A DNA stretch of 64,000 bases from an uncultured Pelagibacteraceae bacterium (lineage in GTDB: Bacteria; Pseudomonadota; Alphaproteobacteria; Pelagibacterales; Pelagibacteraceae). Below the pieces are notes generated by a model. The model had not been told where the DNA came from, searched no databases, and worked only from the letters and a program-made list of their open reading frames with translations. Numbering within the stretch: position 1 is the stretch's first letter; each line of letters opens with the position of its first letter. The translations under genes were made by a program, and so were the position numbers. The stretch covers positions 38,989 through 102,988 of the forward strand of contig CACFZE010000004.1 of assembly GCA_902570695.1 (NCBI GenBank). Reading direction: 5' to 3'. This document shows positions 44,956 through 56,379 of the stretch, piece by piece.

Positions 44956-45760
44956 CCTTTTTAGCGAATTTTAAATAAGTTTTTGATATTTCGTGATCCG
45001 GTTTACTTTCAACAATAGGTGAACCCATATCACCTTGCTTTCCGACTTCTGGATCAATTGGTATTTCGCCTAGAAAGTCTTTTTGAAAATCTTTAGCAGT
45101 CTTTTTGACACCACCTTCTCCAAAAATTGCATACTTTTTTCCATCATCCCCTACAAAGTGACTCATATTATCTATAAGACCTAATATTTTTACTTTAAGT
45201 TTATCAAACATTCTAATTCCTCGCTTTACATCCTGTAAGGCTATTTCTTGAGGTGTAGATATAATTATTACTCCATCCATGTTTATTTCTTGCGCAAATG
45301 TAAGTTGTGTATCTCCAGTTCCTGGTGGCATATCAACAATTAAAAAATCTAAATTTTCCCATAAAACTTTTTGGGTAAAAGTTTTTATTGCAGATATAAC
45401 CATGGGACCTCTCCAAATCATTGGAGTTTGCTCATCTGTTAAAAACCCAATTGACATACATTGAATTCCATATTTTAAAATTGGCTTTAGTTTTTGCCCA
45501 TCACTTTCAGGCTTCTCATTTATTGCGAATAATTTTGGCAGTGATGGTCCATATATATCTGCGTCAAGCAAACCAACATTCAAGTCCATTTTTTTTAATG
45601 CCAGAGCAAAATTTGAGGCAAATGTTGACTTTCCAACTCCTCCTTTTGCACTTGATATTGCAATTGTAAACTTTGTTCCAATAATTGGGTTCCGTCTGAA
45701 GGTTTTTGGCTCAATTTTTGCCTTTGTTGTGTCACTTAAACCTTCTTTTTTATTGTCCAT
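44936..45760 (-). CDS. mrp: Mrp/NBP35-type P-loop ATPase, iron-sulfur carrier
   Basis: The deviant Walker [39 protein letters not shown] and [16 protein letters not shown] define the Mrp/ApbC family, which carries or loads Fe-S clusters. The 274-aa protein lacks the N-terminal MIP18/DUF59 domain found in longer Mrp proteins. The usual CxxC after NMS is absent ([13 protein letters not shown]), which I believe also occurs in other alphaproteobacterial Mrp. Its start faces hflK across a 54-bp divergent gap. Cluster binding is inferred from the family only. Confidence 0.88.
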   Translation of the reverse strand: MDNKKEGLSDTTKAKIEPKTFRRNPIIGTKFTIAISSAKGGVGKSTFASNFALALKKMDLNVGLLDADIYGPSLPKLFAINEKPESDGQKLKPILKYGIQCMSIGFLTDEQTPMIWRGPMVISAIKTFTQKVLWENLDFLIVDMPPGTGDTQLTFAQEINMDGVIIISTPQEIALQDVKRGIRMFDKLKVKILGLIDNMSHFVGDDGKKYAIFGEGGVKKTAKDFQKDFLGEIPIDPEVGKQGDMGSPIVESKPDHEISKTYLKFAKKVKSIYL

Positions 45761-45774
45761 AATCTACCATTACC

Positions 45775-45809
45775 TTGTTTTTACTAATAAAGACACTATA
45801 TAGAGTGTC
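45775..45809 (+). promoter_or_regulatory. hflK promoter with overlapping inverted repeat
   Basis: TTGTTT (45775-45780), 16-nt spacer and TATATA (45797-45802) form a sigma70-like site 12 nt before the hflK ATG. GACACT (45792-45797) and AGTGTC (45804-45809) are perfect arms of a dyad centred on the -10, the classic placement for a repressor operator. It could alternatively fold as a hairpin if transcription starts further upstream. Confidence 0.45.
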
Positions 45810-45814
45810 GTATT

Positions 45815-46900
45815 ATGAATGATTTTAAAAATCAAAGCCCATGGGGAGCTCCTCCAGGTGGAGGTGGTAATGGTGGATTTAGAAAAGGTCCTACTCCCCC
45901 AAATATTGATGAAGTTATAAGTAAACTACAATCAATAATAAATAGATTTTTAGGTGGCGGTAAAGGTGGTGCTAAGCCAATAATAATTGGTCTAATAATT
46001 CTACTAATTGTTTGGACTTTAAGTGGTCTTTATAGAGTTTTACCAGATGAACAAGGCGTTGTATTAAGATTTGGAAAATTTATTAAAACTACTCAACCTG
46101 GATTAAATTATCATCTTCCTTTTCCAATAGAAAATGTACTAACCCCTAAGGTCACAAAAGTTAATCGAATGGATATTGGATTTAGGTCAGAAAGAGATAG
46201 CGGATTTTCCTCAGGCGGAGTTGCAGATGTTCCAGAAGAAAGTTTAATGTTAACAGGTGATGAAAACATAGTTAACATAGATTTTTCAGTATTTTGGGTA
46301 ATTAAAGATGCTGGTAATTTTTTATTCAAAATTCAAGATCCAGAAGGAACAGTAAAAGCAGCTGCTGAAACAGCGATGAGAGAGGTTATCGCAAGATCTG
46401 ATATTCAACCAATTCTGACTGAAGGTAGATCTCTCATAGAAGCTGATACTCAAGAAATAATTCAAAAAATTTTAGATGAATACACAAGTGGTATTCAAAT
46501 TACGCAAGTTCAAACTCAAAAAGCTGATCCACCAGACCAAGTTATTGATGCATTTAGAGATGTACAGGCAGCTAGAGCGGATATGGAAAGATCTAAAAAC
46601 GAAGCAGAGGCATATGCTAATGATGTAATACCACGAGCACGAGGAGAAGCAGCGAAAATTCTACAGGCGGCAGAAGCTTATAAAAAAGAAGTTGTTGCTA
46701 AGGCAGAAGGAGAAGCAAGTAGATTTTTATCAATTTATAATGAGTATGCAAAAGCTAAAAAAGTAACTCAAGAAAGAATGTATCTTGAGACAATGGAAGA
46801 AGTATTGGCTGATATTAATAAAATAATAATCGACAAAAATTCAGGTGAAGGTGTAGTACCATATCTACCATTACAAGAATTAAAGACAGGAACTAATTAA
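45815..46900 (+). CDS. hflK: FtsH protease modulator HflK
   Basis: A Gly/Pro-rich cytoplasmic N-terminus (WGAPPGGGGNGGF, typical of HflK) precedes one membrane helix (about residues 53-72) and the SPFH/band-7 domain with VLPDEQGVVLRFGKF and PGLNYHLPFPIE. The C-terminal half is helical (RSKNEAEAYANDVIPRARGEA). At 361 aa it is normal. HflK and HflC form a membrane cage around FtsH and modulate proteolysis. It is 1 nt from hflC. Confidence 0.95.
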   Translation: MNDFKNQSPWGAPPGGGGNGGFRKGPTPPNIDEVISKLQSIINRFLGGGKGGAKPIIIGLIILLIVWTLSGLYRVLPDEQGVVLRFGKFIKTTQPGLNYHLPFPIENVLTPKVTKVNRMDIGFRSERDSGFSSGGVADVPEESLMLTGDENIVNIDFSVFWVIKDAGNFLFKIQDPEGTVKAAAETAMREVIARSDIQPILTEGRSLIEADTQEIIQKILDEYTSGIQITQVQTQKADPPDQVIDAFRDVQAARADMERSKNEAEAYANDVIPRARGEAAKILQAAEAYKKEVVAKAEGEASRFLSIYNEYAKAKKVTQERMYLETMEEVLADINKIIIDKNSGEGVVPYLPLQELKTGTN

Positions 46901-46901
46901 A

Positions 46902-47771
46902 ATGAAAGCTGGAAAATTTTTATTACCAATAATAATACTAATAGCTGCAACAATTTACTTTTCAGTTTTTATAGTAAAAGAGGTTAATCAAGCCATAGTA
47001 CTTCAATTTGGTGATCCTAAAAGAATTATATCAAAACCAGGAATTAATTTTAAAATTCCATTCATACAAAACGTTGTATTCTTAGATAAAAGAATTTTAA
47101 ATCTTGATACACCACCAGAAGAGGTCATTGCATCAGATCAAAAAAGACTTATTGTTGATGCATTTGCTAGGTTTCAAATAATTGATCCTCTTAAATTTTA
47201 TATATCAGTTGGAAATGAGAGAGTTGCAAGATCAAGACTGGCAACAATTATAAATTCAAGAATAAGAAACGTGCTTGGTCAACAAGAACTACAAACACTT
47301 TTATCAGAAGACAGAACAAAACAGATGTCTCTAATTCAAGAAGGTGTAAATAACGAAGCGGAAAATTTTGGTATTAGTATTGTTGATGTTAGAATTAAAA
47401 GAGCAGACCTTCCTCAAGCAAACAGTGATGCAATTTTTAGAAGAATGCAAACTGAAAGGGAAAGAGAGGCAAAGGAATTTAGAGCAAAAGGTGCAGAGAT
47501 GGCAGTAACAATTACCTCAACTGCTGACAAAGAAGTAACCGTTATACTTGCGGATGCACAAAAAAAATCTGAGATTATGAAGGGTGAAGGTGATGGTTTG
47601 AAAAATAAGATTTTTGCTGATGCCTTTGGACAAGATCCTGAATTTTTTGCATTTTATAGAGCTATGCAGGCATACCAAAAAGCTTTGATCGGTGGTGAGA
47701 CCTCAATGATACTTTCACCAGACAGTGAATTTTTTAAATTTTTCGGAAATATTGATCAAAAAGCAGAGTAA
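46902..47771 (+). CDS. hflC: FtsH protease modulator HflC
   Basis: An N-terminal membrane helix (residues about 5-25) is followed by the SPFH domain: VNQAIVLQFGDPKRIISKPGINFKIPF (quoted only as the conserved region up to KPG), IVDVRIKRADLPQANSDAIFRRM and the C-terminal FFAFYRAMQAYQKAL. At 289 aa it is normal. It partners HflK. The operon continues into DUF2065 and degP, the usual alphaproteobacterial order. Confidence 0.95.
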   Translation: MKAGKFLLPIIILIAATIYFSVFIVKEVNQAIVLQFGDPKRIISKPGINFKIPFIQNVVFLDKRILNLDTPPEEVIASDQKRLIVDAFARFQIIDPLKFYISVGNERVARSRLATIINSRIRNVLGQQELQTLLSEDRTKQMSLIQEGVNNEAENFGISIVDVRIKRADLPQANSDAIFRRMQTEREREAKEFRAKGAEMAVTITSTADKEVTVILADAQKKSEIMKGEGDGLKNKIFADAFGQDPEFFAFYRAMQAYQKALIGGETSMILSPDSEFFKFFGNIDQKAE

Positions 47772-47776
47772 ATTTC

Positions 47777-47962
47777 ATGAGAGAATTGATCATAGCATTT
47801 GGTCTATTCCTTTTTATTGAAGGTATTCTTTACGCCATATTTCCATCAAAAATGAAAAATATGATAATGAAATTAAAAGAAGCCACTGACAATCAATTAA
47901 GAACTGGTGGATTAATATTTGCAGTGATTGGTTTTTTTATTATTTGGTACTTAAAAAGATGA
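47777..47962 (+). CDS. DUF2065 family small membrane protein
   Basis: This 61-aa protein has two hydrophobic helices (ELIIAFGLFLFIEGILYAIF and TGGLIFAVIGFFIIWYL) separated by a basic loop ending in LRTGG. DUF2065 proteins typically sit between hflC and degP, as here. Their function is not established. The TGA stop overlaps the degP ATG in an ATGA arrangement. Confidence 0.88.
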   Translation: MRELIIAFGLFLFIEGILYAIFPSKMKNMIMKLKEATDNQLRTGGLIFAVIGFFIIWYLKR

Positions 47963-49362
47963 GATTCATAAAAATTTTATTACTAATATTATTTTCAATT
48001 AATATTCAAAATACTACTAACGCAGCAAATATGCCTGCATCTTTTGCAGATTTAGCTGAAAAATTAATGCCGTCAGTAGTAAATATCTCGACTACAACAA
48101 CAGTAACCACAAGGTCTAATCCATTTCCATTCGAATTTCCCCCAGGGTCTCCTTTTGAAGATATGTTCAAGGATTATGGTACTCCTCAAAAAAGACAGAC
48201 AAGTGCACTTGGATCAGGGTTTATCATTGATGAAAAAGGAATTGTTATTACAAACAATCATGTAATCCAAGGTGCGGAAGATGTTTTTGTCAGAGTTAAT
48301 GGTGAAAAAAATATAAAGGCAAAAGTGATTGGAGCTGATCCTGGTATGGATTTGGCAGTTCTTCAAATAGAGTCAGATCAAAAATTCACACCAGTTAAGT
48401 TTGGAGACTCTGATACAGCAAGAATTGGTGATTGGGTTATTGCAATTGGGAATCCATTTGGCTTAGGTGGAACAGTTACTGCTGGAATAATCTCAGCAAG
48501 AAACAGAAGTATTGGTCTTTCTAGATATGAAGACTACATTCAAACTGATGCATCTATAAACCAAGGTAATTCAGGAGGCCCATTGTTTAACATGGATGGT
48601 GATGTAGTTGGAATTAATACTGCAATATTAGGTCAATCAGGTTCAATTGGAATTGGTTTTGCAATTCCATCTAATAGTGCACAAAAAGTAATTAATCAAT
48701 TAATTGAATTTGGTGAAACTAAAAGAGGATGGCTAGGTGTAAGAATCCAAACGGTAACAAAAGACATTGCAGATGTTGAAAAATTAGATGAACCAAGAGG
48801 GGCACTTGTTGCAAGTGTAGCTGAAAATAGTCCATCAGATAAAGGAGGAATTAAAGCTGGAGACATAATTTTAGAATTTGATGGTAAAAAAATTAATGAA
48901 ATGAGTGAACTTCCAAGAATAGTTGCAGAAACAGAAGTTGGAAAAAAAGTAAAATTAAAAGTTTGGAGAAATAAACGTGAAATAACAAAAGAAATTACAC
49001 TTGGAAGACTGGAAACATCTGAAGACTTTAAATCTCAAGGTTTAGTTACAGAAAAACCTAAAGAAGATATAATAGATGGTTTGAAAATAAAAGTGAGATT
49101 GCTTAACAAAGAGGATATTAAAGAAAGAAATTTACCAAAAAATACCACAGGATTAGTTATCACAGAAATCGATAAAAACAGCCCAGTTAATTATCTTCAA
49201 GTAAATAATATTATTGTTGAAGCACAAAAGAAAAAGATCAACACCATTGGAGATCTAGATAACATTGTAAAACTAGCTCTAAAAGGTAATGATAAAAGTT
49301 TACTAATTGCAATTTATAATAATAATAACCAAAGAAGATATATTGGTGTTAAATTAAATTAA
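47959..49362 (+). CDS. degP: Periplasmic Do/DegP-type serine protease
   Basis: I use the ATG at 47959 (MRFIKILLLILFSINI), which overlaps the DUF2065 stop as ATGA, instead of the TTG at 47944. A signal peptide ends near TTNA. The trypsin-like domain has NNHVIQGAEDV (His), DPGMDLAVLQIE (Asp) and QTDASINQGNSGGPLFN (Ser). Two PDZ domains follow (from about 265 and 370); the second is shortened relative to E. coli DegP. It is a periplasmic chaperone-protease. The stop overlaps the miaA ATG by one base. Confidence 0.95.
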   Translation: MRFIKILLLILFSINIQNTTNAANMPASFADLAEKLMPSVVNISTTTTVTTRSNPFPFEFPPGSPFEDMFKDYGTPQKRQTSALGSGFIIDEKGIVITNNHVIQGAEDVFVRVNGEKNIKAKVIGADPGMDLAVLQIESDQKFTPVKFGDSDTARIGDWVIAIGNPFGLGGTVTAGIISARNRSIGLSRYEDYIQTDASINQGNSGGPLFNMDGDVVGINTAILGQSGSIGIGFAIPSNSAQKVINQLIEFGETKRGWLGVRIQTVTKDIADVEKLDEPRGALVASVAENSPSDKGGIKAGDIILEFDGKKINEMSELPRIVAETEVGKKVKLKVWRNKREITKEITLGRLETSEDFKSQGLVTEKPKEDIIDGLKIKVRLLNKEDIKERNLPKNTTGLVITEIDKNSPVNYLQVNNIIVEAQKKKINTIGDLDNIVKLALKGNDKSLLIAIYNNNNQRRYIGVKLN

Positions 49363-50282
49363 TGGACTTAAAGTCCAAAATAATTCTTATTTCAGGACCA
49401 ACAGCATCTGGAAAATCAAAATTTGCTATACAACTTGCAAAAAAAATAAATGGAGAAGTTATAAATGCAGATAGTATGCAAATATTTAAAGAATTAAAAA
49501 TTCTTACGGCAAGACCACAGCGAAATGATTTAAAAAATATAAAACATCATTTATACGGATTTAAAAGTGTAAAGGATAACTATTCCACAGGAAATTGGCT
49601 TAACGATGCCAAGAAAAAAATTAATAATATTAAGAAAAAGAACAAAATTCCAATCCTTGTTGGTGGCACTGGTTTGTATTTTAAAGCACTTATTGATGGT
49701 ATAGTTAAAATTCCTGATATTCCATTTACTATTCGAAATAGAATAAGAAAAAAACAATCAAAAATAGGACAAACTAAATTTTATTCTGCACTTATTAAGC
49801 TTGATCCACTTTGCAAAAAAAAAATCAACAAAAATGACTCTCAAAGATCAATAAGAGCCTATGAAGTAAAAAAGTTTACAAATAAATCTTTGTTTGATTG
49901 GTATAGTGAAACTTATTCTGATTTTACTCAGGACAGCTTTATAAAGTTACATATTGATTATCCTAGAGATAGGTTAATTGAGAAAATTTCCTTAAGAACA
50001 AATGAAATGTTAAGAGATGGTGCAATAAAAGAGGCTAAGAGGTTTTATAAATTAAGAATAAAGAAAGATTTATCATCTAATAAAGTTATTGGTCTAAGTG
50101 AGATTAAAGATTATCTGGAAAAAAGAATAAATCTTGATGAACTTAAAGAAAAAATATCAATAAAAACAAGGCAATATGCCAAGAGACAGTCTACATGGGC
50201 AAGAGGACAAATGTCTGATTGGCAAAAAATAAAATTTGATAGAGTTAAATCATTTATAAAAAAATTTCCCAAATCCGCATAG
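49362..50282 (+). CDS. miaA: tRNA dimethylallyltransferase
   Basis: The P-loop ISGPTASGKSKFAIQLAKK, VINADSMQIFKELKILTARP, IPILVGGTGLYFKALIDG and the C-terminal TRQYAKRQSTWAR match MiaA. It adds the dimethylallyl group to A37 of UNN-reading tRNAs, drawing DMAPP from the MEP pathway that starts with Dxs. At 306 aa it is normal. The start overlaps the degP stop by one base. Confidence 0.96.
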   Translation: MDLKSKIILISGPTASGKSKFAIQLAKKINGEVINADSMQIFKELKILTARPQRNDLKNIKHHLYGFKSVKDNYSTGNWLNDAKKKINNIKKKNKIPILVGGTGLYFKALIDGIVKIPDIPFTIRNRIRKKQSKIGQTKFYSALIKLDPLCKKKINKNDSQRSIRAYEVKKFTNKSLFDWYSETYSDFTQDSFIKLHIDYPRDRLIEKISLRTNEMLRDGAIKEAKRFYKLRIKKDLSSNKVIGLSEIKDYLEKRINLDELKEKISIKTRQYAKRQSTWARGQMSDWQKIKFDRVKSFIKKFPKSA

Positions 50283-50287
50283 ATTGC

Positions 50288-50317
50288 TTGACCTATTAGC
50301 ACAACTTCAGCTAGATT
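50288..50317 (+). promoter_or_regulatory. Putative promoter of ilvB, leaderless geometry
   Basis: TTGACC (50288-50293), an 18-nt spacer and TAGATT (50312-50317) lie in the 41-bp gap after miaA. Only 6 nt separate the -10 from the ilvB ATG, so the transcript would begin at or next to the A of AUG. There is no room for an attenuator leader peptide. Confidence 0.45.
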
Positions 50318-50323
50318 GTCTGA

Positions 50324-52090
50324 ATGTCAAAATTATACTCTGGAGCTGAAATCGTATTTAAGTGTATGGAAGACCAAAATGTTGATCATATTTTTGGTTA
50401 TCCAGGCGGCGCAGTCCTACCAATTTATGACGAATTACAAAATTTTAAATCTATTAAACACGTTTTAGTTAGACATGAACAAGGAGCAGGCCATGCAGCA
50501 GAAGGATATGCAAGATCATCAGGTAAACCAGGTGTTATTTTAGTAACATCAGGACCAGGCGCAACAAATGTAGTTACAGCTTTGACTGATGCGTATATGG
50601 ATTCTATTCCGCTAGTTTGTATCTCAGGACAAGTTCCAACTCACTTAATAGGTACAGATGCATTTCAAGAATGTGACACAACTGGAATAACAAGGCCTTG
50701 CACTAAACATAATTGGTTAGTCAAAGATATAAATGATTTAGCTAGCACAATACATAAAGCATTTGAGGTAGCAACTACTGGCAGACCAGGACCAGTTTTA
50801 GTTGATATACCAAAAGATATTCAGTTTCAAAAAACAAAATATAAGAAACCCAAAAAAGAAAAAAAACTTAACGGTAAATCTCACAACCATTTTAATCAAA
50901 ACAGCATTGATGAGTTAATTGAATTAATGAGTAAATCGTCAAAACCTATTTTTTATACTGGCGGTGGAGTGATTAATTCTGGACCTAGGGCTAGTGAACT
51001 TTTAAGAGAACTTGTTTATGCAACAGGTTTTCCTATCACATCAACTTTACAAGGATTGGGATCTTTCCCAGGTGATGATAATCAATTTTTAGGAATGTTA
51101 GGTATGCATGGAACTTATGAAGCGAATAATGCAATGCATGATTGTGATTTGATGATCAACATTGGTGCACGTTTCGACGATAGGATAACTGGTAAAATAG
51201 ATGAATTTTCTCCAAAATCAAAAAAGGTTCATATTGATATAGATCCATCGTCTATTAATAAAAATGTTAAAGTTGATTTAGCTATTGTAGGAGATGTAAA
51301 AACTGTGCTTTCATCTACTTTAAAAAGTTTAAAACAAAAAAAATCAAAATTTTTAAAATCAAATAAACAAAAGACTTCTAATTGGTGGGAAAAAATTCAA
51401 AGATGGAGGTCAGTCAGATCTTTAGATTATATTGGAAGTGAAGAGACTATAAAACCCCAACATGCAATTGAAAGATTATATGAATTAACTAAAGACAAAG
51501 ATGCTTACATCACGACGGAGGTTGGACAGCATCAGATGTGGGCCGCACAACACTATAAATTTAACAAACCAAATCGTTGGATGACATCTGGTGGTTTAGG
51601 TACTATGGGATATGGTTTACCAGCAGCAGTGGGTGTACAAGTTGCTCATCCAAAAAAATTAGTTATTGATATTGCGGGAGAGGCTTCAGTATTAATGACA
51701 ATTCAAGAAATGTCTACAGCTGTACAATACAACCTTCCGATTAAAATATTTATATTGAATAATCAATACATGGGAATGGTTAGACAATGGCAAGAACTGT
51801 TGCATGATAAAAACTACTCTGAAAGTTATACTGCTGCTCTACCAGATTTCGTTAAATTAGCAGAAGCATATAACTGTGTTGGTATAAGAGCAAAAACTCC
51901 AGAAGAGTTAGATGATAAAATTATTGAAATGTTGAATACAGATAGGCCTGTAATTTTTGATTGTATGGTTGATAAAGTAGAAAATTGTTTTCCAATGATA
52001 CCATCGGGAAAGCCTCATAATCAGATGATTTTAGGGCCTAAAGATCAAGAAAGTAAGAAGATTACTGGCAAAGGTAAGTCTTTAGTTTAA
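50324..52090 (+). CDS. ilvB: Acetolactate synthase large subunit
   Basis: A 588-aa ThDP enzyme with AEIVFKCMEDQNVDHIFGYPGG, HEQGAGHAAEGYARSSGKPG, SGPGATNVVTALTDAYMDSIP, the FAD-region GMLGMHGTYEANNAM and ThDP-binding DIAGEASVLMTIQEM followed by NNQYMGMVRQWQ. The usual GDG...NN motif reads GEA...NN here (AGEASVLM). It makes acetolactate or acetohydroxybutyrate for Val, Leu and Ile. It shares one base with ilvH. Confidence 0.96.
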   Translation: MSKLYSGAEIVFKCMEDQNVDHIFGYPGGAVLPIYDELQNFKSIKHVLVRHEQGAGHAAEGYARSSGKPGVILVTSGPGATNVVTALTDAYMDSIPLVCISGQVPTHLIGTDAFQECDTTGITRPCTKHNWLVKDINDLASTIHKAFEVATTGRPGPVLVDIPKDIQFQKTKYKKPKKEKKLNGKSHNHFNQNSIDELIELMSKSSKPIFYTGGGVINSGPRASELLRELVYATGFPITSTLQGLGSFPGDDNQFLGMLGMHGTYEANNAMHDCDLMINIGARFDDRITGKIDEFSPKSKKVHIDIDPSSINKNVKVDLAIVGDVKTVLSSTLKSLKQKKSKFLKSNKQKTSNWWEKIQRWRSVRSLDYIGSEETIKPQHAIERLYELTKDKDAYITTEVGQHQMWAAQHYKFNKPNRWMTSGGLGTMGYGLPAAVGVQVAHPKKLVIDIAGEASVLMTIQEMSTAVQYNLPIKIFILNNQYMGMVRQWQELLHDKNYSESYTAALPDFVKLAEAYNCVGIRAKTPEELDDKIIEMLNTDRPVIFDCMVDKVENCFPMIPSGKPHNQMILGPKDQESKKITGKGKSLV

Positions 52091-52638
52091 TGCCTAATTC
52101 AAAATCAGCGTATAGTTTTTCAAATAAAAAAGAGAAATTTGATACACATATTATAGTCGTTTGGGTAGACAATGAAGCCGGTGTATTGGCTAGAGTAGTC
52201 GGTCTATTTTCTGGTAGAGGTTATAATATTGAATCTTTAGCAGTTGCCCAAGTTGACGAAAAGTTAAAGATATCAAGGATAACAATTGTAACTACAGGAA
52301 CACCACAAGTTGTTAATCAAATTAAACTTCAATTAAGAAAACTTGTACCTGTTCATAAGGTTGCAGATTTTAAAAGAGAAGATAAAGCAGTCATCTTTAA
52401 GGAGATGGCTTTATTTAAAATAGTTGGTTCAAATAATAAATTAGAAGGTGCTTTGAAAGCTTGTAAAAAATATAATCCTGTACTACTAGACAAAACAAAA
52501 AAATCGAATGTTATTCAAATAACAGCTTTAAGACGAGAAATAGACAAAATGTCAAAGGATTTAAAAAAATTTGGATTGGTGAGTGTTTCAAGAACAGGAG
52601 CCGTAGCTATGACAAGAGGTGCAGATATATTTAAATAA
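52090..52638 (+). CDS. ilvH: Acetolactate synthase small (regulatory) subunit
   Basis: An N-terminal ACT domain (residues about 17-90: VVWVDNEAGVLARVVGLFSGRGYNIESLAV) and a C-terminal ALS regulatory domain (about 95-180) match IlvH, which activates the large subunit and mediates valine inhibition. At 182 aa it is slightly longer than E. coli IlvH. It overlaps ilvB by one base and is 18 nt from ilvC. Confidence 0.96.
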   Translation: MPNSKSAYSFSNKKEKFDTHIIVVWVDNEAGVLARVVGLFSGRGYNIESLAVAQVDEKLKISRITIVTTGTPQVVNQIKLQLRKLVPVHKVADFKREDKAVIFKEMALFKIVGSNNKLEGALKACKKYNPVLLDKTKKSNVIQITALRREIDKMSKDLKKFGLVSVSRTGAVAMTRGADIFK

Positions 52639-53679
<1,041 letters not shown>

Positions 53680-53716
53680 CTTGATGCTAAAATTGGGTTA
53701 ATTCTCTCAAATTATT

Positions 53717-53748
53717 TTGCAATCTGAGCGAGAGCATGTATTATGCTC
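53717..53748 (+). promoter_or_regulatory. Putative leuA promoter with dyad over the -10
   Basis: TTGCAA (53717-53722), 16-nt spacer and TATTAT (53739-53744) predict a start near 53751. GAGCAT (53732-53737) and ATGCTC (53743-53748) form a perfect 6-bp inverted repeat spaced by 5 nt and centred on the -10. The first in-frame ATG (53743) lies inside this element, which favours the ATG at 53764 as the real start. Confidence 0.4.
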
Positions 53749-53763
53749 GAGCTAAAAAATACA

Positions 53764-55338
53764 ATGTCAGATAAAGAAAAATTATACATATTTGATACTA
53801 CCATGCGAGATGGTGAGCAATCCCCAGGCGCATCTATGAGTGTTGAAGAAAAAATTCAGATTTCAAGAGTATTTGACGAAATGGGAATAGACATCGTTGA
53901 AGCAGGTTTTCCAATAGCATCACCAGGAGATTTTGAAGCAGTTTCTGAAATTAGTAAAATAATGAAAAACTCAATCCCATGCGGCCTTTCAAGAGCACTT
54001 AAAAAAGATATTGATGCATGCCATGAGTCGTTGAAACATGCACCACGATTTAGAATTCATACTTTTATTTCCACAAGTCCTTTACATATGAAACACAAAC
54101 TTGAAATGACAAACGATCAGGTTCTAGATGCAATTAAAGAAAGCGTTACATATGCAAGAAACTTTACTGATGATGTCGAGTGGTCATGCGAAGATGGAAC
54201 TAGAACTGATATGGATTTTATGTGTAAAACAGTCGAGCTTGCAATTAACTGTGGAGCCAAAACTATAAATATTCCAGATACAGTTGGATATTCTATTCCA
54301 GAAGAATTTGCAAAAACAATCAAACATCTAAAGAATAATGTTCCAAACATAGACAAAGCAATATTATCTGCACACTGTCACAATGATCTTGGCCTAGCAG
54401 TAGCAAATGCATTGGCTGGAGTATCAGAGGGTGTAAGACAAATAGAGTGTACAATTAATGGAATAGGCGAAAGAGCAGGTAATGCTGCATTAGAAGAAGT
54501 AGTTATGGCAATTAAAACTAGAAATGATTTGATGCCTTACAATACAGGCATTAAAACAGAATTAATAAGTAAAGCCTCCAAAATAGTTTCAAATGCAACT
54601 GGCTTTCCAGTTCAATTTAATAAAGCAATAGTTGGAAAAAATGCTTTTGCTCATGAGTCAGGAATTCATCAAGATGGGATGTTAAAGAATAGAGAAACTT
54701 ATGAAATTATGACTCCAGAGAGTGTAGGTGTTAAGAAAACCTCACTTGTTATGGGTAAACATTCAGGACGGCATGCTTTTAAAGACAAATTATCTGACTT
54801 AGGTTATTCAGATCTTACAGATGATATTATCCAAGCTGCTTTTGGAAAATTTAAAGTTTTAGCTGATAAAAAGAAACATATATACGATGAAGATATAGTC
54901 GCGTTAGTTGATGATAGTTTAATTGTAGATAATAAAATAAATGCAATTAATTTAAAATCTTTAAAAGTATTTGCTGGAACAGGGGAACCACAAAAAGCGG
55001 AAATGACATTAGATGTTTACGGTGATATTAAAAATACAACTGAAACAGGGGATGGACCAGTTGATGCAATATTTAAATGTATAAAAAAATTATTTCCTCA
55101 CGATGTAAAATTATCTCTTTACCAAGTACACGCAGTAACAGAAGGCACAGATGCTCAAGCAACAGTTAGTGTAAAAATTGAAGAAAATGACAGAACAACA
55201 GTAGGCCAATCAGCTGATACTGATACTTTGGTTGCTTCTGCAAACGCATATTTAAATGCATTGAATAAAATGCTTATAAAACGTGAGAAAAAAGCACCTT
55301 CTCAAAATATTAAACATCAAAAAGTGAAAGGAATATAA
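53764..55338 (+). CDS. leuA: 2-isopropylmalate synthase
   Basis: I start at ATG 53764 (MSDKEKLYIFDTTMRDGEQSPG) because the ATG at 53743 overlaps a probable -10. The HMGL-like catalytic domain has FDTTMRDGEQSPGASM, LSAHCHNDLGLAVANALAG (metal-binding His) and the NGIGERAGNAALEEVVMA block, followed by a C-terminal LeuA regulatory domain (from about residue 390) that senses leucine. At 524 aa it is normal. It condenses 2-ketoisovalerate with acetyl-CoA. mreB starts 4 nt after its stop. Confidence 0.96.
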   Translation: MSDKEKLYIFDTTMRDGEQSPGASMSVEEKIQISRVFDEMGIDIVEAGFPIASPGDFEAVSEISKIMKNSIPCGLSRALKKDIDACHESLKHAPRFRIHTFISTSPLHMKHKLEMTNDQVLDAIKESVTYARNFTDDVEWSCEDGTRTDMDFMCKTVELAINCGAKTINIPDTVGYSIPEEFAKTIKHLKNNVPNIDKAILSAHCHNDLGLAVANALAGVSEGVRQIECTINGIGERAGNAALEEVVMAIKTRNDLMPYNTGIKTELISKASKIVSNATGFPVQFNKAIVGKNAFAHESGIHQDGMLKNRETYEIMTPESVGVKKTSLVMGKHSGRHAFKDKLSDLGYSDLTDDIIQAAFGKFKVLADKKKHIYDEDIVALVDDSLIVDNKINAINLKSLKVFAGTGEPQKAEMTLDVYGDIKNTTETGDGPVDAIFKCIKKLFPHDVKLSLYQVHAVTEGTDAQATVSVKIEENDRTTVGQSADTDTLVASANAYLNALNKMLIKREKKAPSQNIKHQKVKGI

Positions 55339-55342
55339 TTAA

Positions 55343-56374
<1,032 letters not shown>

Positions 56375-56379
56375 ATATT

